Source: DASZTV01 sp036267875 (GTDB lineage Bacteria; Actinomycetota; Actinomycetes; JAFAQI01). Taken from it: 19,261 nt of DNA. Below the pieces are notes generated by a model. That model did not search any database, was not told the DNA's origin, and worked only from the letters and a program-made list of their open reading frames with translations. Below, piece by piece: positions 13,370 to 19,261 of the stretch. Position 1 is the stretch's first letter, and each line of letters opens with the position of its first letter. The stretch is taken from contig DATAVE010000004.1 of NCBI GenBank assembly GCA_036267875.1, forward strand, positions 1-19,261. The letters are read 5' to 3'. Both the position numbers and the translations under genes were made by a program.

Positions 13370-14356
13370 GTGCCCCTGGTGAACCTCGACAACTCCGGAC
13401 TGGCTCAGCTCGACCAGGTGCTGCTCGGCCTGCTCCCCGCCTCGGCCCTTCCAGGCGCTGACGGCGACGACTACCTCGACGAAGAGGGCACAGCGATCGC
13501 GCGACGGCAGCGCGGTGCCGTGATCGGGCTCCGGCCCATCCGATGGCAGCGCCCCGACGACGTGCAGACCGACGGACCCGTCGTCATCGCGCGGCCCGAG
13601 CACCTGCCGCAGCGACCGATCCCGCACGGTGCCGTCCTGCTGCTCCCGCTCGGCGGGGTTCGTAGCGATGACTCCCGGCGACGCGCATGGGCAGCAGCCT
13701 GGGCCGACAGCGCGGACACGGTCATCGAGATCCCGGTGCCGCCCGCTGAGGTCGCCGCCCGAGCCGCGGAGATCGCCTCGGCGTACTCCTCCGGCAAGCT
13801 CATCGACGTCGAGGTCGCACCGCAGCACGGGGGCGACGGGCGCACCGTCTTCCTGAGCGGGCTGTCTGGCTCGGGCAAGTCGACGATTGCCCGCGCTCTG
13901 GTCGACGAGCTCGCGGCTCGCCGCAGCGTCACCCTGCTCGACGGCGATGTCGTGCGTACGCATCTCTCGCGCGGGCTCGGCTTCTCCAAGGAGGACCGCG
14001 ACATCAACATCCGGCGGATCGGCTGGGTCGCCGCGGAGGTGACCAAGCACGGCGGCATCGCGGTATGCGCACCGATCGCGCCGTACGACGAGACCCGACA
14101 ATGGGTCCGCGGGATCGTCGAGGGCGCGGGCGGCCCAGGTGCATTCCTGCTCGTGTGGGTGTCGACGCCACTCGAAGAATGCGAGCGGCGCGATGTGAAG
14201 GGCCTCTACGCGAAAGCTCGCGCCGGCGAGATCAAAGGCTTCACCGGAATCGACGACCCGTACGAGGCACCGAGCAACGCCGAGCTCGTAATCGATACGA
14301 CCGAAGTCTCGGTGCCCGACGCCGTCGCCCAGATCCTGGCTTTGCTCGACAAGTGA
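13370..14356 (+). CDS. cysC: Adenylylsulfate (APS) kinase with an additional N-terminal domain
   Basis: A 328-residue cytoplasmic enzyme that phosphorylates APS to PAPS, the universal sulfate donor. The C-terminal 170 residues are a full CysC domain: P-loop GLSGSGKST (164-172), LDGDVVRTHLSRGLGFSKEDR (191-209 region), NIRRIG, CAPIAPYDETR and VKGLYAKARAGEIKGFTGIDDPYE. The usual ISPY motif reads IAPY. About 155 residues precede the kinase, without a family I can name; they contain a segment HGAVLLLPLGGVRSDD and could be a divergent PUA-like or sulfurylase-derived domain. GTG at 13370 follows the acyltransferase by nine bases. The last four bases (GTGA) also start the next acyltransferase. It would work with CysD and CysN from the convergent operon. 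Confidence 0.92.
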   Translation: MPLVNLDNSGLAQLDQVLLGLLPASALPGADGDDYLDEEGTAIARRQRGAVIGLRPIRWQRPDDVQTDGPVVIARPEHLPQRPIPHGAVLLLPLGGVRSDDSRRRAWAAAWADSADTVIEIPVPPAEVAARAAEIASAYSSGKLIDVEVAPQHGGDGRTVFLSGLSGSGKSTIARALVDELAARRSVTLLDGDVVRTHLSRGLGFSKEDRDINIRRIGWVAAEVTKHGGIAVCAPIAPYDETRQWVRGIVEGAGGPGAFLLVWVSTPLEECERRDVKGLYAKARAGEIKGFTGIDDPYEAPSNAELVIDTTEVSVPDAVAQILALLDK

Positions 14357-15438
14357 CTGAACCGACAACCAAGAAGCTGGGCTACCGCCCAGAGCTCGAC
14401 GGTGTCCGCGCCCTCGCCGTCCTGGCGATCCTGCTCTACCACCTGACGTTCCTCGTCCCGTGGCTCTCGCACGTCGGACGCGGCGGCTTCCTGTCCGTCG
14501 ACCTGTTCTTCGTGCTCTCCGGGATGCTCATCACCGACATCTTGGTCGCCGACGTCGAGCGACGCGGCCGTATCGACCTGTGGGGCTTCTACCGGCGACG
14601 AGCAAGGCGCCTGCTCCCGGCGCTATTCACGTTCATCCTGCTGGCGGTCGTCTACTACCAGCTCGCCCACGGCACCGGGCACCTACAGCTTCGCGGGCTC
14701 AAACATGTGCTCACCTACACGCTCTACGGACTGCCGCACGGGAACCCGCAATTCCCCCCAGGACTCGGTCAGGTGTGGACACTCGTCGTCGAATGGGAGT
14801 TCTACATCGCGTGGTCGATCGCGCTGATGCTCCTGCTGATGACACGCGTGCCGAAGCAGGTCATTGGCTGGCTAGCGGTCCTAGGCGTTGTGGTCTGCTC
14901 ACTCGGACGGATCTGGTTGCTGCACCACAACGGCAACGTGATCTTGAACTACCACCTCGGCATCCTGCGGTTCCAGGACATGCTGGCCGGATGCGCGATC
15001 GCGCTGCTGCCGAGCTCGCAGCGGATTCCCAACCTCGTGCGGTCTGCGGGTGTCGTCTTCCTGATCTTCGCGACGGTCAGCGCGCACTACCAGTCGTCAT
15101 GGGTCTATCAATACGGCCTGCTACTGACCGCGCTGTCAACTGCGGTGATGATCGCGCCACGAAACAACCCGTGGTGGTTCGACAAGTTCCTCGCGAGCCG
15201 GCCGATCGTGTGGGTCGGCGTGATCTCGTACTCGCTCTACCTATGGAGCGTCTTCGCCGTCAGCGAGGTCGGCGGTCACACCCGCTCCTGGCCACTCGCA
15301 CTGCGGGCTCTCGCGGTCCTAGCGGTGGCGTTCACACTCGCGTCCCTGTCCTACTACCAGGTCGAACGCAGGTTCCGGGCCCGGTCCCGCCGAGCGGAGC
15401 CCGGCGGCGCGCACCTAAGCGAAGGCGCAACCGCCTAG
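14353..15438 (+). CDS. Acyltransferase-3 family integral membrane O-acyltransferase (OafA-like), second copy
   Basis: A 361-residue multi-pass membrane acyltransferase. It shows PELDGVRALAVLAILLYH, with the essential His at about 30, then SVDLFFVLSGMLIT and FYRRRARRLLPALF. It is similar in design to the gene at 12128 but diverged, and it lacks the long tail. The start is set at GTG 14353, where GTGA overlaps the TGA of the APS kinase gene; the frame runs upstream to 14065 but that part is only the shadow of the kinase. Its TAG stop shares the palindrome CTAG with the stop of the opposite cysQ gene. Coupling to an APS kinase suggests that acylation and sulfation act on one product; this is inference. 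Confidence 0.9.
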   Translation: MTEPTTKKLGYRPELDGVRALAVLAILLYHLTFLVPWLSHVGRGGFLSVDLFFVLSGMLITDILVADVERRGRIDLWGFYRRRARRLLPALFTFILLAVVYYQLAHGTGHLQLRGLKHVLTYTLYGLPHGNPQFPPGLGQVWTLVVEWEFYIAWSIALMLLLMTRVPKQVIGWLAVLGVVVCSLGRIWLLHHNGNVILNYHLGILRFQDMLAGCAIALLPSSQRIPNLVRSAGVVFLIFATVSAHYQSSWVYQYGLLLTALSTAVMIAPRNNPWWFDKFLASRPIVWVGVISYSLYLWSVFAVSEVGGHTRSWPLALRALAVLAVAFTLASLSYYQVERRFRARSRRAEPGGAHLSEGATA

Positions 15439-16199
15439 TGCTTGGGCGGTCCTGCGATGCAGGCCGCGACGAGCGAGTCGGTCAGTGACGGGTGGCAGAT
15501 CAACAGCTGCTCGGTGAGCCGCGACGGCTTGTTGAACTCCAGTGGCGAGCCGTCGAGCTGGCCCGTGTGAAGGCCGGCAGCCGCAGCAACGACGACGGGG
15601 GCCGCCGAGTCCCACTCCTTCATCCGTCCGCTGTGCAGGTAGGCGTCGGTCTCGCCGAGCACGACCGACATCGCCTTCATCCCCGCGCTGCCGATCGGCG
15701 TCAATGCGCCAGACACCTTCTCCGCGACATCGACCACCCACGGTGGCCGACGGGTACGGCTGACCGCTAGCCGCGGGTTGCGTGCCGGCTCGCCGCGAGT
15801 CGGCAGCGCATCGGCGGTCGACAGCGTCAGACCACGTGCCGGCAGGGCGACCGCACCGTCGGTAAGGCCACGACCGCGTTGCCAGAGTGCGACGTGGACG
15901 GCCCAGTCGGTGCGTTCGGGCTCGCCGAACTCAGTCGTACCGTCGAGCGGATCGATGATCCAGACCCGATCCGCCTGGAGCCGGCGCTTGTCGTCAGCGG
16001 ACTCCTCGGACAAGACGATGTCATCCGGCCGCGCCTCGGCGAGCAGCGCGAGAAGGTGCACGTTGGAGTTGTGGTCACCGGCGTCGCGCAGCTTCCACGG
16101 GTCGCTGAAGCCACTGTCCGCGCGCAGCTTCAGCAGCAGCTGGCCGGCGCTCGTCGCGAAGTCACGCGACAGCTCGCTGTCGGTGCGAGCGTCGGTCAT
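15435..16199 (-). CDS. cysQ: 3'(2'),5'-bisphosphate nucleotidase, CysQ type (inositol monophosphatase family)
   Basis: A 254-residue metal-dependent phosphatase. It should convert PAP, the by-product of sulfotransferases or PAPS reductase, to AMP, and possibly PAPS to APS. Family motifs are complete: LSEES (E65, E66), WIIDPLDGTTEF (D83, D86, T88) and EWDSAAP (D197). Other inositol-phosphatase family substrates cannot be excluded, but the neighbours cysD, cysN and the APS kinase favour PAP. ATG at 16199 overlaps the TGA of the TylF-type methyltransferase gene (ATGA). A longer frame to 16295 exists but is a shadow of that gene. Confidence 0.9.
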   Translation of the reverse strand: MTDARTDSELSRDFATSAGQLLLKLRADSGFSDPWKLRDAGDHNSNVHLLALLAEARPDDIVLSEESADDKRRLQADRVWIIDPLDGTTEFGEPERTDWAVHVALWQRGRGLTDGAVALPARGLTLSTADALPTRGEPARNPRLAVSRTRRPPWVVDVAEKVSGALTPIGSAGMKAMSVVLGETDAYLHSGRMKEWDSAAPVVVAAAAGLHTGQLDGSPLEFNKPSRLTEQLLICHPSLTDSLVAACIAGPPKH

Positions 16200-17032
16200 G
16201 CGCTCTTCCGCCAGTAGACGCCGGAGCCGTCGATCTCGATGATCTCGTCGGTGATGCCGTGCTTCTCGCGGTAGTCGGTGATCGCCTGGCTGCACGTCGG
16301 GATGTTGTAGTCGTCGACGATCACGAAACCACCAACGGCGACCCGTTCGTAGATGCCGTCGAGGATGTCCATCGTCGAGCTGTAGAGGTCGCCGTCGAGG
16401 CGCAGCAGCGCGAGCTGCTTCACCGGCGCACCGGGCAGCGTGTCCGCGAACCAGCCCTTCAGGAACTTCACCTGGTCATCGAGCAGCCCGTACCGCTCGA
16501 AGTTCGCTTGGACCTGCTCACGGCTCACGGCGAGCTTGTCCCATTGACCGATCACGTCAGCGGCATCAGCGGGATACTTGCCGGGGTCGGTCCGCGGCAT
16601 GCCCTCGAAGGAGTCAGCAACCCAGACCGTACGGTCGGTGCAGTCATAGGCCTGCAGTACCGCGCGCATCAGAATGCACGAGCCGCCACGCCACACTCCG
16701 GCTTCCAGCAGATCGCCCGGCACGTTGTCCGAGAGCACCGTCTGCACCGCCCACTGCAGGTTGTCCAGCCGCTCGCGGCCGACCATCGTCTCGGCGTCGC
16801 TCGGGACGTCGTGGCCGACCTCACGGGTCGACGGGTCTTGCCAGCGCACCAGCTCGAGGCCCTGGCTGTCGAGAGCGCGGCGAAGGATTGGATAGGCCCG
16901 CGACCGCCAACCGGAGCCTTGCCGGATCAGGCGATAGCTGTTCTCGAAGCCGGTACGGGTCAGGACCCGCTTCAGGAGATCGAGATAGAGCTCGCGGGGG
17001 ATCTCCGCGGGGGCGCTGGGCACAGGCAGCAT
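16196..17032 (-). CDS. TylF/MycF-type SAM-dependent O-methyltransferase
   Basis: A 278-residue class I methyltransferase of the TylF (macrocin O-methyltransferase) family, which methylates sugar hydroxyls of glycosylated products using Mg2+. Signatures are ETMVGRERLDNLQ (81-93), the SAM-binding strand LLEAGVWRGGS (108-118), VADSFEGMP (138-146), LRLDGDLYSST (210-220) and GFVIVDDYNIP (235-245), whose Asp residues should bind the metal. Its placement between cysN and cysQ, with a four-base overlap to cysQ, is unusual for a sulfur-assimilation operon and suggests a glycan-modification role. ATG at 17032 has no clear Shine-Dalgarno; cysN ends 54 bases upstream. Confidence 0.9.
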   Translation of the reverse strand: MLPVPSAPAEIPRELYLDLLKRVLTRTGFENSYRLIRQGSGWRSRAYPILRRALDSQGLELVRWQDPSTREVGHDVPSDAETMVGRERLDNLQWAVQTVLSDNVPGDLLEAGVWRGGSCILMRAVLQAYDCTDRTVWVADSFEGMPRTDPGKYPADAADVIGQWDKLAVSREQVQANFERYGLLDDQVKFLKGWFADTLPGAPVKQLALLRLDGDLYSSTMDILDGIYERVAVGGFVIVDDYNIPTCSQAITDYREKHGITDEIIEIDGSGVYWRKSA

Positions 17033-17056
17033 CGTAGACGGGCGGCTGTGCGCAAA

Positions 17057-17081
17057 CGCCGCGCGCGAGGGTGAAGCGGCG
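17057..17081 (-). other. Hairpin in the cysN-methyltransferase gap
   Basis: CGCCGC and GCGGCG form a 6-bp stem with a 13-base loop in the only real gap (54 bases) of the cysD-cysN-methyltransferase-cysQ operon. It could be a processing site or weak attenuator; no T-run follows. Confidence 0.25.
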
Positions 17082-17086
17082 CGGGC

Positions 17087-18328
17087 CTAGAGAATGAGGC
17101 CGGCACCGACGGTCGCGCCGGTCGACTCCTCGATGATGAGGAACGAACCCGTCGTGCGATTGCGCCGATATTCGTCGACGAACAGCGGAACCGTCGTACG
17201 AAGGGTCACTCGGCCGATCTCGTTGAGCGAGAGCGAGTCGGCGGTCTCGTCGCGGTGCAGGGTGTTGACGTCGATCCGGTAGTCGATGCTGCGGACCTGG
17301 GTACGCGCAGCGCGGGTCGTGTGCTTGATCGCATACATGCCGCGCTCGCGCATCGGCTCGTCAGCCATCCAGCAGATCATCGCGTTGACGTCTTGGCTGA
17401 CCTTCGGCTGGTTGTGCGGCCGGCAGATCATGTCGCCGCGAGAGACGTCGATGTCGTCGGTGAGGCGCACTGTCACGGCCATCGGCGGGTAGGCCTCGGC
17501 AATCTCGCCGGCCGGGCTGTCGATGCCGGCGATCGTCGTCTTCAGTCCGCTCGGCAGGACGACGACCTCGTCGCCCGGCTTGAGCACGCCGCCCGCGACG
17601 GTTCCCGCGTAGCCGCGGTAGTCGTGATGCGCGGTGGACTGCGGCCGGATGACGTACTGCACGGGGAACCGGCTGTCGATCAGGTTGCGATCGCTCGCGA
17701 TGTGCACGTCTTCGAGGTGGTGCAGCAGCGAGCTGCCGTCGTACCAAGGCATGTTCTGCGAGCGATGTACGACGTTGTCGCCGTGCAGCGCGCTGATCGG
17801 GACGAACGACAGGTCACCGATGTCGAGCTTGGCGGCGAAGGCGCGGAACTCGTCCTTGATCCGGTTGTAGACCGACTCGTCGTAGTCGACGAGATCCATC
17901 TTGTTGATGCAGACGACGAGGTGCGGCACGCGGAGCAGAGACGTGATGAACGCGTGACGCCGCGACTGCTCGACGATCCCGTTGCGGGCATCGACCAGGA
18001 CCAACGCAAGGCTCGCGGTCGAGGCACCGGTGACCATGTTGCGCGTGTACTGAATGTGGCCCGGAGTGTCCGCGATGATGAACGACCGCTTGGGCGTCGC
18101 GAAGTAGCGGTAGGCGACGTCGATCGTGATGCCCTGCTCGCGCTCTGCGCGCAGTCCGTCGGTCAGCAGAGCGAGGTTGACGTGCTCGTCACCGCGGTCG
18201 CGCGAGGTGCGCTCGACCGCCTCGAGCTGGTCTTCGAAGATCGACTTCGTGTCATAGAGCAGCCGGCCGATCAGCGTCGACTTGCCGTCGTCGACGCTGC
18301 CAGCGGTTGCAAACCGAAGCAGTTCCAT
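17087..18328 (-). CDS. cysN: Sulfate adenylyltransferase subunit 1 (GTPase)
   Basis: A 413-residue EF-Tu-like GTPase that drives APS formation by CysD. Switch and nucleotide motifs are intact: G1 GSVDDGKST (10-18), GITIDVAYRYF, G3 DTPGH (87-91), G4 NKMD (142-145) and G5 SAL (179-181), followed by beta-barrel domains to the C-terminus. The length is that of CysN alone. It is not fused to an APS kinase, unlike the CysNC protein of mycobacteria; the kinase is encoded separately at 13370. ATG at 18328 shares one base with the cysD stop (TAATG), so translation is coupled. Confidence 0.97.
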   Translation of the reverse strand: MELLRFATAGSVDDGKSTLIGRLLYDTKSIFEDQLEAVERTSRDRGDEHVNLALLTDGLRAEREQGITIDVAYRYFATPKRSFIIADTPGHIQYTRNMVTGASTASLALVLVDARNGIVEQSRRHAFITSLLRVPHLVVCINKMDLVDYDESVYNRIKDEFRAFAAKLDIGDLSFVPISALHGDNVVHRSQNMPWYDGSSLLHHLEDVHIASDRNLIDSRFPVQYVIRPQSTAHHDYRGYAGTVAGGVLKPGDEVVVLPSGLKTTIAGIDSPAGEIAEAYPPMAVTVRLTDDIDVSRGDMICRPHNQPKVSQDVNAMICWMADEPMRERGMYAIKHTTRAARTQVRSIDYRIDVNTLHRDETADSLSLNEIGRVTLRTTVPLFVDEYRRNRTTGSFLIIEESTGATVGAGLIL

Positions 18329-19239
18329 TAGAAATAGCCCTCGCGCTTGCGGTCTTCCATCGCTGCTTCGGTCAGCCGGTCGTCGGCGCGGGTCGCGCCA
18401 CGCTCGGTGACGCGGGTCGCGGCGACCTCGGTGATGACCTCGTCGTACGTCTTCGCCGTCGATTCGACCGCGCCGGTCACCGGGATGTCACCGACGGTCC
18501 GGTAGCGGACCGAGATCTTGACGATCTCCTCGCCCTCACGGGGCGTGGTCAGGTGGCTCACCGGCAGCCACATGCCGTCACGCTGGAAGACCTCGCGCTC
18601 GTGGGCGAAGTAGATGCTCGGGATGTCGACGTTGTCGGCCGCGAGGTAGCTCCAGATGTCGAGCTCGGTCCAGTTCGACAGCGGGAAGACCCGGATGTGC
18701 TCGCCCTTGTGGTGACGGCCGTTGTAGAGCGACCACAGCTCGGGACGCTGGTTCTTCGGGTCCCACTGACCGAACTCGTCACGGAAGCTGAAGACCCGCT
18801 CCTTGGCGCGGGCCTTCTCCTCGTCGCGACGGGCACCGCCGAAGACGGCGTCGAACTGACCCTCGTTGATCGAGTCGAGCAGCGTCACGGTCTGCAGCGG
18901 GTTGCGGATCCCATCCGGACGCTCGCGGACCCGGCCGTTGGCGATCGAGTCCTCGACGCTGCCCACGATGAGCCGCAGACCCATCCGCTCGACGGTCCGG
19001 TCGCGGAACTCGAGGACCTCGTCGAAGTTGTGCCCGGTGTCGATGTGCATGACCGGGAACGGGATCGGGGCCGGCCAGAACGCCTTCGCCGCAATGTGGA
19101 GCATGACCACGGAGTCCTTGCCGCCTGAGAACAGCAGGACGGGACGCTCGAACTCCGCGGCGACCTCACGGAAGATGTGGATCGACTCGGCTTCGAGTGC
19201 CTGCTGCGAGCTCAGCTCGTACGTGGAAGGCGCGCTCAT
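18328..19239 (-). CDS. cysD: Sulfate adenylyltransferase subunit 2 (CysD)
   Basis: A 303-residue ATP pyrophosphatase-type catalytic subunit that joins sulfate and ATP to APS and PPi. The PP-loop FSGGKDSVV (37-45), MHIDTGHNFDEVLEFRD, GGARRDEEKARAKER, the LSNWTELDIW block and the terminal EDRKREGYF are all typical of CysD. The length matches the family. It is the first gene of the minus-strand operon cysD-cysN-methyltransferase-cysQ. ATG at 19239 has no Shine-Dalgarno in the 22 visible upstream bases, but a TAnnnT hexamer lies there, so the message may be leaderless. Confidence 0.97.
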   Translation of the reverse strand: MSAPSTYELSSQQALEAESIHIFREVAAEFERPVLLFSGGKDSVVMLHIAAKAFWPAPIPFPVMHIDTGHNFDEVLEFRDRTVERMGLRLIVGSVEDSIANGRVRERPDGIRNPLQTVTLLDSINEGQFDAVFGGARRDEEKARAKERVFSFRDEFGQWDPKNQRPELWSLYNGRHHKGEHIRVFPLSNWTELDIWSYLAADNVDIPSIYFAHEREVFQRDGMWLPVSHLTTPREGEEIVKISVRYRTVGDIPVTGAVESTAKTYDEVITEVAATRVTERGATRADDRLTEAAMEDRKREGYF

Positions 19240-19249
19240 GACCGCAGAC

Positions 19250-19255
19250 AGGATA
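19250..19255 (-). promoter_or_regulatory. Possible -10 box of the cysD operon
   Basis: On the minus strand TATCCT lies ten bases before the cysD ATG. Transcription starting six or seven bases after it would give a leader of only about four bases, which fits the absence of a Shine-Dalgarno and the frequent leaderless mRNAs of actinobacteria. The -35 region falls outside the window. Confidence 0.35.
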
Positions 19256-19261
19256 GACGGG

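Noticed and set aside
14065..14352. N-terminal extension of the second acyltransferase
   Set aside because: The extra residues are only an alternative frame of the APS kinase; GTG 14353 gives the normal acyltransferase N-terminus.
12911..14368. 485-codon minus-strand open frame
   Set aside because: Antisense shadow of the acyltransferase and APS kinase genes; Arg/Asp-rich low-complexity translation.
17255..18331. 358-codon plus-strand open frame
   Set aside because: Antisense shadow of cysN, whose GTPase motifs are intact.
1..19261. Mobile elements, phage genes, CRISPR arrays or defence systems
   Set aside because: No transposase, integrase, regularly spaced repeats, terminal inverted repeats or defence-type domains were seen in any frame.

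Overview
The window is GC-rich (about two thirds G+C by eye), with strong third-position G/C bias and frequent GTG starts. It also carries a LAxTG-type sorting signal, a nitrobindin-like protein and cysD/cysN as separate genes. Together these point to a high-GC Gram-positive actinobacterium; I cannot name the genus. I saw no rRNA, tRNA, CRISPR array, transposase or phage gene. Almost all the sequence is chromosomal-looking coding DNA.

Left part (1-7.0 kb): a cell-surface polysaccharide and cell-wall block. A Wzz/BY-kinase type polysaccharide co-polymerase with tyrosine kinase (191-1885, +) faces a minus-strand group: an NlpC/P60 peptidoglycan hydrolase with three peptidoglycan-binding repeats (4525-5892), a small secreted protein (3954-4460) and a membrane-anchored DUF4012 protein (2155-3873). 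The 270-base gap between the convergent ends (1886-2154) is unusual. It holds a 14-nt match to the complement of the 16S rRNA 3' tail, a tiny ORF and several perfect inverted repeats that fold on paper into a branched RNA. Upstream of the hydrolase, a stand-alone EAL c-di-GMP phosphodiesterase (6112-7005, +) is read divergently.

Middle part (7.0-12.0 kb): a minus-strand, tightly coupled operon in transcription order acyl-CoA dehydrogenase, nitrobindin-like protein, second DUF4012 paralogue, a small TM-tailed protein and a LAFTG sortase-substrate protein. The last two share a four-cysteine domain I do not recognise.

Right part (12.1-19.3 kb): two convergent operons around sulfate activation. 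On the plus strand are acyltransferase-3, an APS kinase with an extra N-terminal domain, and a second acyltransferase-3. On the minus strand are cysD, cysN, a TylF-type O-methyltransferase and a CysQ-type PAP phosphatase. Together these make PAPS and remove PAP, next to acyl and methyl transfer enzymes. No sulfite-forming reductase and no sulfotransferase is visible. My inference is that the region supports synthesis, decoration (acylation, methylation, possibly sulfation), export control and anchoring of a surface glycan or glycolipid. The sulfotransferase and glycosyltransferases would lie outside the window.
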